Source: an uncultured Oscillospiraceae bacterium (GTDB lineage: Bacteria > Bacillota > Clostridia > Oscillospirales > Oscillospiraceae). Taken from it: a stretch of DNA of 64,000 nt. Both the position numbers and the translations under genes were made by a program. The stretch is taken from assembly GCA_934660965.1 (NCBI GenBank), contig CAKUIM010000004.1, forward strand, positions 1 to 64,000. Reading direction: 5' to 3'. The notes under the pieces are model-generated. The model worked only from the letters and a program-made list of their open reading frames with translations, was not told where the DNA came from and searched no databases. This document shows, one piece after another, positions 1 to 7,777 of the stretch (position 1 is its first letter; each line of letters starts with the position of its first letter).

Positions 1-118
1 AAAATCTTTTGGAGAGAAAAGCAGGAGAGAAAACATAAAAGTATTCGATTTGGAATTTTGAAAACCCGGAATTAGCAAGGGTTTTCGAGGGGACGGAAAG
101 GACAGGCCCGTTGGGAAT

Positions 119-157
119 CCGAGTCTGCCCCGTTATGACCGCTTCGATACCGCTGCA
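119..157 (-). pseudogene. tRNA-Ser-like 5' fragment
   Basis: Read on the minus strand, this stretch repeats the D-arm region of a bacterial tRNA-Ser (GGTATCGAAG, GG, CATAACG), closely matching the intact tRNA-Ser at 55554-55645. No matching acceptor stem, anticodon stem or T-arm follows, so it cannot fold as a full tRNA. It is best read as a tRNA remnant or chance similarity. The rest of 1-278 shows no gene. Confidence 0.35.
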
Positions 158-278
158 TACCAGGCGGGCACCGGGCGCACCCGCGCCCAATGCCGCTTAA
201 ACAGCATACCCGATTCCCGGCAAAAAGTCAATGCCACGAGCCCAAAATCCTCTCTTTCCCCGGTCTGCGCGGCCTATT

Positions 279-1334
279 TTAGAGCGGCGCGTCGCAGTAG
301 CCACAGCAGGGCGCGCCGCCGTTGTCCTTCACGAGGGGCGGCAGGTAGCCCTCCGTGCGGGTAATGCAGTTGGGGTTGCGGCACACCCGCCCCTTCCCGA
401 GCTCCACCGGGGGCGGCGTCTGCCGGGGCTGGCGGGCCAGATCCATCAAAAGGGCCATGCGCACGAACATGCCGAACCGGGCCTGCCGGAAATAGGCCGC
501 CCGGGGGTCGTCGTCCACATCGTCGGCAATCTCGTCCACCCGGGGCAGCGGGTGGAGGACCAGCATGTCCTCCTTGGCGCGCCGGAGCTTTGCCCGGGTG
601 AGCACATAGATGCCCCGGCAGCGCTCGTACTCCAGCGGGTCCACAAAGCGCTCGCGCTGGATGCGGGTCATATACAGCACGTCCAGCTGGGGGATCACCG
701 CCTCCAGGCCGGTGACCTCCACAAAGGGCATGTCGTTGTCTTTCATAAACCGGCGCAGATAGTCCGGGATGGCCAGCTCCCGCGGGGCGATGAGATAGAA
801 CCGCACATCCCGGAATTTGGCCAGCGCCTTGATGAGAGAGTGGACCGTCCGGCCGTTTTTCAAATCGCCGCACAGCCCGATGGTCATGCCGTCCACCCCG
901 CCCCGCAGCCGGGTGATGGTGGTCAGGTCGGTCATGGTCTGGGTGGGGTGCATGTGGCCGCCGTCCCCGGCGTTGACCACCGGCACGTCGGAGTAGAGAG
1001 AGGCCGCCTTGGCCGCCCCCTCCCACGGGGTGCGCATGACCACCACATCCGCGTAGCCGGACACCATTTTGATGGTGTCCTTGAGGGTCTCGCCCTTGGA
1101 CACCGAGGAGGAGCGGGGGTCCGCAAAGCCGAACACCGACCCGCCCAGGCGCAGCATGGCCGTCTGGAAGGAGAAGTTGGTGCGGGTGGACGGCTCGTAA
1201 AAGAGGTTGCAGGCCACCCTGCCCCGGCACACGTCCATAAACTGCTCCGGCGCGCTGATGATGGCATCGGCCCTCTGGTAAATTTCGTCCCACTCCGCCC
1301 GGGACAGATCGCTGAAATCAATCAAACTGCGCAT
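279..1334 (-). CDS. pyrB: aspartate carbamoyltransferase with PyrI-like zinc tail
   Basis: 351 aa. It catalyses carbamoyl phosphate + aspartate to carbamoyl-aspartate in pyrimidine synthesis (cytosol). The family signatures are visible: the carbamoyl-phosphate loop PSTRTNFSF, the lysine loop SSSVSKGETLKD, HPTQTMTDL and HPLPRVDEI. The start is the ATG at 1334, preceded by an AGGGAGG-like ribosome site; upstream codons in the frame lack homology. The last 35 residues carry CRNPNC and CGYC, the Cx4C...CxxC pattern of the zinc half of the regulatory chain PyrI, so catalytic and zinc domains are in one polypeptide without the nucleotide-binding allosteric half. No pyrI, pyrC or pyrR element lies next to it. 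Confidence 0.95.
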   Translation of the reverse strand: MRSLIDFSDLSRAEWDEIYQRADAIISAPEQFMDVCRGRVACNLFYEPSTRTNFSFQTAMLRLGGSVFGFADPRSSSVSKGETLKDTIKMVSGYADVVVMRTPWEGAAKAASLYSDVPVVNAGDGGHMHPTQTMTDLTTITRLRGGVDGMTIGLCGDLKNGRTVHSLIKALAKFRDVRFYLIAPRELAIPDYLRRFMKDNDMPFVEVTGLEAVIPQLDVLYMTRIQRERFVDPLEYERCRGIYVLTRAKLRRAKEDMLVLHPLPRVDEIADDVDDDPRAAYFRQARFGMFVRMALLMDLARQPRQTPPPVELGKGRVCRNPNCITRTEGYLPPLVKDNGGAPCCGYCDAPL

Positions 1335-1430
1335 GCCTGGTTCCTCCCTGGTTCCTGTATCGTTTTGCCCGCCGGGGTGCGAGAGAATAAATTTGCCGGG
1401 TATGAAAACCGCCCGCCGCCATATCCTATC

Positions 1431-1997
1431 ATGGCATACTCTGCTTGGAAAGGGGCGCGGCATCCTTTGATCTGGTTTTGGCGCTGGTTTTTTTGCAGCT
1501 TCGGCGGCTTTTTGTTGGAGGTGGCCTTTGCCCGGGCCACCCGCAGTCCCAAGCGGGACCGCAAGTGCTTCCTGCTTTTTCCGCTGTGCCCGGTGTACGG
1601 CTTTGCCGCCGTGCTCATTCTCGCGATGACCGAGCCCCTCCGCCCCGGAAGCCCGGGTGTTCTCTTTCTCGGCTTCGCCTGCGCCACCTGCACGGAGTAC
1701 GCCATGGACCTCTTCTATCAGTATGCCCTGGGCGTGCGGTTTTGGGACTATACAAATATGCCCTTCCACATCCGCGGGCGGGTGTGCCTGCCCTTTTCCC
1801 TTGCCTGGGCGGTGCTGTCCCTTCTCTTTGTCCGCCTGGGGGCCCCGGCCCTTGACCGCCTGATTGCCGCACTGCCCGCCGCTCTAAACGGCCCCGCCGT
1901 CATTCTCACCGCCGCCGACGCCGCCGTATCCTGCGCCGCCCTGCACCGGCAGGGCACCACCGAGGCGCTGCGCTGGTACGCCCCTCACAGCACCTGA
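1431..1997 (+). CDS. CmpB-type putative ABC-transporter membrane protein
   Basis: 188 aa, hydrophobic, with about four to five predicted membrane segments. The pattern near the N-terminus (WFFCSFGGFLLEVAFA), the conserved LFPLCPVYGF stretch and the cysteine/acidic TM around residues 85-95 resemble the PF06541 (ABC_trans_CmpB, 'type IV' ABC permease-like) family, whose real function is unknown. The start is the ATG at 1431; there is no strong ribosome site, so a different start is possible. It diverges from pyrB and overlaps the end of the sprT-like gene tail to tail by about 13 bp. Confidence 0.6.
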   Translation: MAYSAWKGARHPLIWFWRWFFCSFGGFLLEVAFARATRSPKRDRKCFLLFPLCPVYGFAAVLILAMTEPLRPGSPGVLFLGFACATCTEYAMDLFYQYALGVRFWDYTNMPFHIRGRVCLPFSLAWAVLSLLFVRLGAPALDRLIAALPAALNGPAVILTAADAAVSCAALHRQGTTEALRWYAPHST

Positions 1998-2494
1998 AGC
2001 CGCCCGCCGCAGGAGCAGCGGTACCGCTCCGGGTGATCCACCAGGGGCGAGCGGCGCATCCGCCGCAGCTCCCGCCCGCACTGGGTGCAGCACACCACAT
2101 AGCGGGCCTGCCGCTCGTCTACAAGGCCCAGGGCCTCGAAGCTGTCGGTGCGGGCGATGGCGTAGCCATAGGCCCGGTTCATCCGCCCGGCGTACTCCCT
2201 CCAGCGCGGGCCGTGGTTTGCGCACCCCGGGCAGGTGTGGAGCACCTCGTGGGCCAGCACCCGGCGCACTGCGCCCTCCGCAGCGTCCAGCAGCCGCCAG
2301 GACAGCTCGATCACATAGCGCCCGCCAGAGCGCCGGCAGCAGCCAAAGCGGGTCTTGGCCCGGCGGTTGATGCGGACATGGCCGTCCAGCTCCGGCGAGA
2401 CGGGGATGCCCAGCGCCCGGGCCTCGCCCGCCAGGCACCGCAGCAGCGCGTCAAGCTCTTCCGCCGTACGCGCCCGGCGCGGCGTCTCCTCCAT
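1985..2494 (-). CDS. SprT-like zinc metallopeptidase
   Basis: 169 aa. The motif HEVLHTCPGCANHGPRWREY matches the SprT/Spartan pattern HExxH...HGxxW, and two cysteine pairs near the C-terminus (CCTQCG and CSCGG) form the expected zinc ribbon. SprT-like proteins in bacteria are predicted metal proteases; the substrate is unknown. The start at 2494 is favoured because a GGGAGG lies about 9 nt upstream, whereas the ATG at 2503 abuts it. It sits directly downstream of rlmH (19 bp), probably in the yycJ-rlmH transcript. Confidence 0.75.
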   Translation of the reverse strand: MEETPRRARTAEELDALLRCLAGEARALGIPVSPELDGHVRINRRAKTRFGCCRRSGGRYVIELSWRLLDAAEGAVRRVLAHEVLHTCPGCANHGPRWREYAGRMNRAYGYAIARTDSFEALGLVDERQARYVVCCTQCGRELRRMRRSPLVDHPERYRCSCGGRLQVL

Positions 2495-2513
2495 CGCGCT
2501 CATCCTCCCGCTC

Positions 2514-2996
2514 TCACTTATGATACCCCGAACCCTCCTGAATCTTGAAGGCCCGGTAGAGCTGCTCCAGGAGCATCACCCGCGCCAGATGGTGGGGGAA
2601 GGTCATGGGGGACATGGACAATCGCACGTCCGCGCGCTCCTTCACCCGGGGCGAGAGGCCGTAAGACCCGCCCACCACAAAGGCAAGGTCGGACACGCCC
2701 GCCACCGCCCAGCCCGCAAGGGTGTCGGCAAGCTGGGTGCTTGAGAGCAGTCTGCCCTCCACGCACATGGCCGCCACCTTGCCGCCCCGGGGCAGCCGGG
2801 CGAGGATGGCCTCCCCCTCCTTGTCCAGCGCGGCCGCGATCTGGCCGGCGGAAGGGTCCTGAGGCAGACGCTGCTCGGGCAGCTCGATGAGCTCCAGCCG
2901 GCAGTAGCCCCGCAGCCGCTTCTGGTACTCCGCCGCCGCGTCGAGATAGAATTTTTCCTTGAGCTTTCCAACGCAGATGATCGTCACGCCAAGCAT
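2514..2996 (-). CDS. rlmH: 23S rRNA pseudouridine1915 N3-methyltransferase RlmH
   Basis: 160 aa, the usual length of this SPOUT-class enzyme, which methylates pseudouridine 1915 in helix 69 of 23S rRNA using SAM. Diagnostic stretches are CVGKLKEKF at the start, the knot segment AFVVGGSYGLS, and the C-terminal MTFPHHLARVMLLEQLYRA ending in SGYHK. Its start overlaps the end of yycJ by 13 bp, so translation is probably coupled; yycJ-rlmH adjacency is common in Firmicutes. Confidence 0.95.
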   Translation of the reverse strand: MLGVTIICVGKLKEKFYLDAAAEYQKRLRGYCRLELIELPEQRLPQDPSAGQIAAALDKEGEAILARLPRGGKVAAMCVEGRLLSSTQLADTLAGWAVAGVSDLAFVVGGSYGLSPRVKERADVRLSMSPMTFPHHLARVMLLEQLYRAFKIQEGSGYHK

Positions 2997-3787
2997 TCCG
3001 GCACCTCCATCCAGCCCGAGCATTCGCTCCGGGGGGCCACCGTCAGCGCCACGTCCCCGGCGCCCTCGCCCAGGGCGCTCGTAAGCGCCGAACGGGCCGC
3101 GGCAAGGGCCAGGGCCGGGGTGTTGTTCTCCCGGGACAGGTGGGCGAGCACCACGTGTCTCGTCCCGTGCCGGGCCGCCCAGGCGGCGAGCCTGCCCCCC
3201 GTCTCGTTGGACAGGTGCCCGAAGCTGCCCAGGATGCGCTCCTTGAGGCGGGCCGGATAGGGGCCGGCGCGGAGCATCTGCACGTCGTGGTTGAACTCCC
3301 CGATGAGCAGCCCCGCCCCTTCGATGCCGGAGAGCACCGGACGGGTCACCGCCCCCAGGTCGGTGCACAGCGCAAGCCGCCGCCCCTCATGCTCCACCGT
3401 ATAGCCCACCGGGCAGGCGCAGTCATGGCTGGTGGGGAAGGTGCCCACGGTGAAGGGGCCGGCGCGGAACCGCTCGCCGGGCGCAAACACCGCAAAGCGG
3501 GGCGTCAGCGCGGGTACGCGGGCGCAGATGCGCTCGGCGGTGGGCTCGGCGGTATAGAGGTCCGCCCCAAGCTGCCGGCACAGCACCGAAAGGCCGGCGA
3601 TGTGGTCGGTGTGCTCATGGGTGATAAGTACACCAGCCACCCCGGCAGGGTCCGCCCCCAGTGCCTCTATGCTCTTTATGATGCGCCGGGCAGATATCCC
3701 GGCGTCGATGAGAATATGTACCCGGCCGTCCGACACCAGCACGCAGTTACCGGATGAGCCGCTGGCAATGGTTGCCGCCTTGAGCAA
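2984..3787 (-). CDS. yycJ: MBL-fold hydrolase YycJ/WalJ
   Basis: 267 aa metallo-beta-lactamase fold protein. SGSSGNC near the N-terminus, the zinc motif HEHTDH (around residue 57), a later SHD and the C-terminal HLS are those of the YycJ/WalJ family. In Firmicutes this protein is usually encoded with WalRK and is linked to coordination of DNA replication and cell-wall metabolism; the exact substrate is unresolved. walRK is not in this window, but WalR-type boxes occur at 59.0 and 60.0 kb. A GGAGGG ribosome site precedes the ATG. Confidence 0.9.
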   Translation of the reverse strand: MLKAATIASGSSGNCVLVSDGRVHILIDAGISARRIIKSIEALGADPAGVAGVLITHEHTDHIAGLSVLCRQLGADLYTAEPTAERICARVPALTPRFAVFAPGERFRAGPFTVGTFPTSHDCACPVGYTVEHEGRRLALCTDLGAVTRPVLSGIEGAGLLIGEFNHDVQMLRAGPYPARLKERILGSFGHLSNETGGRLAAWAARHGTRHVVLAHLSRENNTPALALAAARSALTSALGEGAGDVALTVAPRSECSGWMEVPECLA

Positions 3788-3805
3788 GCCTAATCCCTCC
3801 GTAAT

Positions 3806-3835
3806 AAAAGCCGGGGCGGAGATGCCCGCCCCGGC
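3806..3835 (-). terminator. rho-independent terminator after murA
   Basis: A perfect 10-bp GC stem (3810-3819 with 3826-3835, loop 6 nt) is followed on the minus strand by CTTTTATTA. It lies between the murA stop and the yycJ ribosome site, so it would end or attenuate murA transcription before yycJ. Confidence 0.75.
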
Positions 3836-3842
3836 CCCATGT

Positions 3843-5135
3843 TTATCCCGCAGAGCTCACGCGCTCCCCGTCCGGCACCTCTACCACACGGATATCCGCC
3901 CCCACGCCGGAGAGCTTGCCCACGATATCCTCATAGCCGCGCTCGATATGCTTGACGTTGGAGATCTCCGTGGTGCCATGGGCCGCAAGGCCGGCCACCA
4001 CCATGGCCGCGCCCGCCCGCAGGTCGCAGGCCTCTACCGGCGCGCCGGTGAGGGATTCCACCCCTTCGATGATGGCGATCTTCCCGTCCACCTGGATTTT
4101 GGCGCCCATGCGCCGGAATTCGTTGGTGTAGCGGTAGCGGTTGTCCCACACGCCCTCGGTGAGGACGCTTGTCCCCTGGGCAAGGCACAGCACCGCCGCG
4201 ATCTGGGGCTGCATATCGGTGGGAAAGCCCGGATAGGGCATGGTCTTGACGTTGGTGCGCTGCAGGGGGCCGTGGCGGCGGACGATAAGGCTGTCCCCGT
4301 CCTCCTCCACCTCAACGCCCATTTCCAGCAGCTTGGCGGTGATGCACTCCATGTGCTTGGGGATGATATTGGCAATGCGCACCTCGCCCCCGGCGGCGGC
4401 CACGGCGGCCATGTAGGTGCCCGCCTCGATCTGGTCGGGGATGATGGAATACTCCCCGCCCCGCAGCTTCTCTACCCCGCGGATTTTGATGACGTCGGTG
4501 CCCGCGCCCATGATGTCTGCCCCCATGGAGTTGAGGAAGTTTGCAAGGTCCACAATGTGGGGCTCCTTGGCGGCGTTTTCGATGACGGTCATGCCCTCGG
4601 CCAGAACGGCGGCCAGCATGATGTTCATGGTGGCCCCCACCGTGACCACATCGAGGTAAATCTGGGTGCCCCGCAGGCGCCCGCCCTCGGCCTGAGCGCA
4701 GACGTAGCCGTTGCGCACCTCGACCTGTGCGCCCATGGCGGACATGCCCTTGATGTGCTGGTCGATGGGGCGGCCGCCGAAGTCGCAGCCGCCGGGCAGG
4801 GGCACCTCCGCCGAACCGAAGCGGCCCAGCAGCGCGCCGATGAGATAATAGCTTGCCCGGATCTTCCGTCCGGACTCGTAGGGCACCCGGCGGTTATGCA
4901 CATGGGTGCAGTCCACCTCCACCGTGGTGCGGTTGACGCTGCGCACCTGGGCGCCCAGCTCCTGAAGCATGTTGAGCATCAGCGTGACATCGCTGATCTG
5001 GGGCACGTTCTCGATCCGGCAGGTCCCCTCCACCAGCAGCGCCGCGGGAATGATGCCCACGGCGGCGTTCTTCGCCCCGCTGATGTCGATCCTGCCGTAA
5101 AGCGGTCTCCCGCCGTGAATGACGTATTCTTTCAA
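3843..5135 (-). CDS. murA: UDP-N-acetylglucosamine 1-carboxyvinyltransferase
   Basis: 430 aa. It transfers enolpyruvate from PEP to UDP-GlcNAc, the first committed peptidoglycan step (cytosol). ISGAKNA near the N-terminus, the fosfomycin-target cysteine in PGGCDFGGRPIDQHI, and TMPYPGFPTDMQPQ are family hallmarks. The start codon is TTG at 5135, backed by a GAGGTG ribosome site and by the normal MurA N-terminus (MKEYVIHGG). Retention of the active-site Cys predicts fosfomycin sensitivity of the enzyme itself. A housekeeping-type promoter lies about 270 nt upstream, leaving a long leader. Confidence 0.95.
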   Translation of the reverse strand: MKEYVIHGGRPLYGRIDISGAKNAAVGIIPAALLVEGTCRIENVPQISDVTLMLNMLQELGAQVRSVNRTTVEVDCTHVHNRRVPYESGRKIRASYYLIGALLGRFGSAEVPLPGGCDFGGRPIDQHIKGMSAMGAQVEVRNGYVCAQAEGGRLRGTQIYLDVVTVGATMNIMLAAVLAEGMTVIENAAKEPHIVDLANFLNSMGADIMGAGTDVIKIRGVEKLRGGEYSIIPDQIEAGTYMAAVAAAGGEVRIANIIPKHMECITAKLLEMGVEVEEDGDSLIVRRHGPLQRTNVKTMPYPGFPTDMQPQIAAVLCLAQGTSVLTEGVWDNRYRYTNEFRRMGAKIQVDGKIAIIEGVESLTGAPVEACDLRAGAAMVVAGLAAHGTTEISNVKHIERGYEDIVGKLSGVGADIRVVEVPDGERVSSAG

Positions 5136-5409
5136 GGCTGCACCTCGTACTGTTTCCGGCTTTGCCGGTTTTTCGATCCGCCGTCAGGCGTTTGTATGAG
5201 CAAAAATATGTCCGCCCGGCCAGAGAGGCCGGACCCAGAGCCGCAGCGCGCCGCAGGAGAGCGCGAGCGCCGCAGCGAAAAAGCACCCATGCCGCACCCA
5301 GGGATACCCCCGGCTCGGCGCTGCCGCCCGCACGCCCCGGCACCTGCCGGAAGCGGGCCAAAACCCGGTGGGATGGCAGAATAACAGCACTATAATCGTA
5401 CTATGGGCT

Positions 5410-5438
5410 ATTATAGCATCGCGCCTATGCAAAAGCAA
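5410..5438 (-). promoter_or_regulatory. promoter for murA
   Basis: On the minus strand, TTGCTT (5438-5433) and TATAAT (5415-5410) are spaced 17 bp, a good sigma-A promoter. Transcription would start near 5403. Confidence 0.65.
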
Positions 5439-5564
5439 TCAAAATTTTCCACTCCGCACCCCGCGCACCGTCCGACGCCTCTATCATGGCCCGTTTTTCC
5501 CCCTTCCATGCCCCGGAGGAAGAAAAACTTCCTGGCTGCATGTGTAAACTTTCTATGAAAAGGG

Positions 5565-5593
5565 TTGAAAAGCGCGGCGGGGTGTATTATAGT
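5565..5593 (+). promoter_or_regulatory. promoter for htpG
   Basis: TTGAAA at 5565-5570 and TATAGT at 5588-5593 with 17-bp spacing. The start site would fall just at the edge of the CIRCE element, the usual arrangement for HrcA repression. Confidence 0.7.
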
Positions 5594-5597
5594 ACAG

Positions 5598-5624
5598 TTA
5601 GCACTCAAGATATAAGAGTGCTAA
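5598..5624 (+). promoter_or_regulatory. CIRCE operator (HrcA binding site)
   Basis: TTAGCACTC - 9 nt - GAGTGCTAA, a perfect match to the CIRCE consensus including the 9-bp spacer, located between the promoter and the htpG start. It predicts heat-inducible repression by HrcA. Confidence 0.95.
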
Positions 5625-5669
5625 AAACATATAAATACAATATTCACGATATAAGAGGTGCATCACATC

Positions 5670-7574
5670 ATGGCAAAGAAGCAGTTCAAAGCGGAGTCCA
5701 AGCGGCTGATGGATCTGATGATCAACTCCATCTACACCCACAAGGAGATTTTCCTGCGGGAGATCATCTCCAACGCCAGCGACGCCATCGACAAGCTGGC
5801 CTATCTCTCCCTGACGGACGATACGGTGAAGGTCAAGCGCAGCGAGTTCCGCATCACCGTCACCCCCGACAAGGCCGCGCGCACCCTCACCGTGTCCGAC
5901 AACGGCGTGGGCATGACCGAGGACGAGCTGGAAAAGAACCTGGGCATCATCGCCAAGAGCGGCTCCCTCCAGTTCAAGCAGGAGATGGACGGCAAAAAGG
6001 ACGCCGACATCATCGGCCAGTTCGGCGTGGGCTTCTACTCCGCCTTCATGGTGGCCGACAAGGTCACCGTGGTCACCCGGCGCTACGGCGCGGCCGATGC
6101 CTACAAGTGGGAGTCCTCCGGCGTAGATGGCTACACCGTCACCCCCTGTGAGAAGGAGGGCTGGGGCACCGACGTCATCATGTCTATCAAGCCCGACACC
6201 GACGACGACAACTACTCCCAGTACCTGGAGACCGGAAGGCTCCAGGAGCTCATCCGCAAGTATTCCGACTATATCCGCCACCCCATCCGCATGACGGTGG
6301 AGGACTACCGCATGAAGGAAAAGCCCGCCGACGCCGGCGACAACTACAAACCCGAATGGGAGACGGTCACGGAGGAAAAGACCATCAACTCCATGGTGCC
6401 GCTGTGGCAGCGCCCCCGCTCCAAGGTCAGCCAGGAGGAATACGACCGGTTCTACCGGGAGAAGTTCGGCGACTGGGAGGCGCCGCTGGCCACCATCACC
6501 ACCTCCTCCGAGGGCACCGTCACCTTCAAGGCCATGCTCTTCATCCCCTCTCGCACCCCCTTTGACTTCTACACCCGGGAGTATGAAAAGGGCCTTCAGC
6601 TCTACTCCTCCGGCGTGCTCATCATGGACAAGTGCGCCGACCTGCTGCCCGACTGCTTCCGCTTTGTCCGGGGCGTGGTGGACTCCCCCGATTTCTCGCT
6701 GAACATCTCCCGGGAGATGCTCCAGCACACCCGGCAGCTGACCATCATCGCCGCCGCCCTGGAAAAGAAGATCAAGAACGAGCTGCTCAAGATCATGAAG
6801 GACGACCGGGAAAAGTACGAGAAGTTCTACGCTGCCTTCGGCCGGCAGCTCAAGTACGGCGTGGTGGAGCAGTACGGCGCCAAGAAGGAGCTGCTGCGGG
6901 ACCTGCTGCTCTTCCAGAGCTCCAAGGAAAATAAGCTTGTAAGCCTTGGGGAATACGTCTCCCGCATGGCCGAGGGCCAGGAGTATCTCTACTACGTCTG
7001 CGCCGACTCCGCCGACCAGGCCGCCAAGCTCCCCCAGACCGAGCGCATCGCCCAGAAGGGCTACGAGATCCTCTACCTCACCGAGGAGGTGGACGAGTTT
7101 GTGATGCAGGTGCTCGCCGAGGTGGACGGCAAGCAGTTCAAGAGCGCCGCCGACAGCGACGCCCTGCCCGAGACCGACGAGGAGAAGGCCGCCCAGGAGA
7201 AGCAGGCCGAGGAAAACAAGGGCGTGCTGGACTTTGTGAAGGAGACGCTGGGCGATGCCGTCAAGGAGGCCCGCATCTCCAGGATCCTGAAATCCGCCCC
7301 TGTGGTGCTCACCGCCGACGGCCCGGTATCCATCGAGATGGAGAAGTATTTCAGCCGCGTGGAGGGGGGCGGCGCCATGAAGGCGGAGCGGGTACTGGAG
7401 CTCAACGCCGCCGCCCCGGCCTTTGCCGCCCTGAGGGCCGCGCTGGACGCCGGCGACAGGGGCAAAGCCGCAAAGTATGTGCAGGTGCTCTACCATCAGG
7501 CCCTGCTCATCGCGGGCCTGCCCATCCCCGACCCCGCCGCCTATACCGAGCTTGTGTGCTCCCTTTTGAATTAA
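5670..7574 (+). CDS. htpG: molecular chaperone HtpG (Hsp90)
   Basis: 634 aa ATP-dependent chaperone of the cytosol. The N-terminal GHKL ATPase motifs are intact: NASDAIDKL, DNGVGM and GQFGVGFYSAF; the middle domain keeps the SREMLQ stretch with the catalytic arginine (NISREMLQHTRQL), and a C-terminal dimerisation domain follows. The start is the ATG at 5670 with AGAGGTG upstream; the in-frame GTG at 5658 is part of that ribosome site. It is a single-gene unit with CIRCE in front and a strong terminator behind, so HrcA control is expected. Confidence 0.97.
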   Translation: MAKKQFKAESKRLMDLMINSIYTHKEIFLREIISNASDAIDKLAYLSLTDDTVKVKRSEFRITVTPDKAARTLTVSDNGVGMTEDELEKNLGIIAKSGSLQFKQEMDGKKDADIIGQFGVGFYSAFMVADKVTVVTRRYGAADAYKWESSGVDGYTVTPCEKEGWGTDVIMSIKPDTDDDNYSQYLETGRLQELIRKYSDYIRHPIRMTVEDYRMKEKPADAGDNYKPEWETVTEEKTINSMVPLWQRPRSKVSQEEYDRFYREKFGDWEAPLATITTSSEGTVTFKAMLFIPSRTPFDFYTREYEKGLQLYSSGVLIMDKCADLLPDCFRFVRGVVDSPDFSLNISREMLQHTRQLTIIAAALEKKIKNELLKIMKDDREKYEKFYAAFGRQLKYGVVEQYGAKKELLRDLLLFQSSKENKLVSLGEYVSRMAEGQEYLYYVCADSADQAAKLPQTERIAQKGYEILYLTEEVDEFVMQVLAEVDGKQFKSAADSDALPETDEEKAAQEKQAEENKGVLDFVKETLGDAVKEARISRILKSAPVVLTADGPVSIEMEKYFSRVEGGGAMKAERVLELNAAAPAFAALRAALDAGDRGKAAKYVQVLYHQALLIAGLPIPDPAAYTELVCSLLN

Positions 7575-7585
7575 GCACGATTTCC

Positions 7586-7622
7586 GGCCGGCGGGCTTCC
7601 GGGAAGCCCGCCGGCCTTTTGT
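7586..7622 (+). terminator. terminator after htpG
   Basis: A 14-15 bp stem (7586-7600 with 7602-7616) of GGCCGGCGGGCTTCC and its complement is followed by TTTTGTT. Confidence 0.9.
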
Positions 7623-7777
7623 TACCCTTTTTTCACCTTTGTTTCCGCTTTGTTCCCCTTCTGTATCCGCTTTGAGCAGACCGTTTTTTTCTTCTATGCT
7701 ATCATGGAGAAACTGGCGGAACAAATTTTTCCCTGCTGCGTCTAAAAATGAAGCAAGACACATAAGGAGGTCTTTTT

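Larger units (their letters stand above)
5136..5669. other. murA/htpG divergent intergenic region
   Basis: This 534-bp gap holds the murA promoter (5410-5438), the htpG promoter (5565-5593) and a CIRCE operator (5598-5624). The murA leader of about 270 nt contains a short minus-strand frame ending at 5184 (hydrophobic, about 37-84 codons depending on start); no ribosome site or homology convinces me that it is a gene. Confidence 0.6.

Noticed and set aside
5598..7763. Minus-strand frame opposite htpG
   Set aside because: Pure antisense of htpG; the residue composition (GDV/LGH-rich) is typical of shadow frames.
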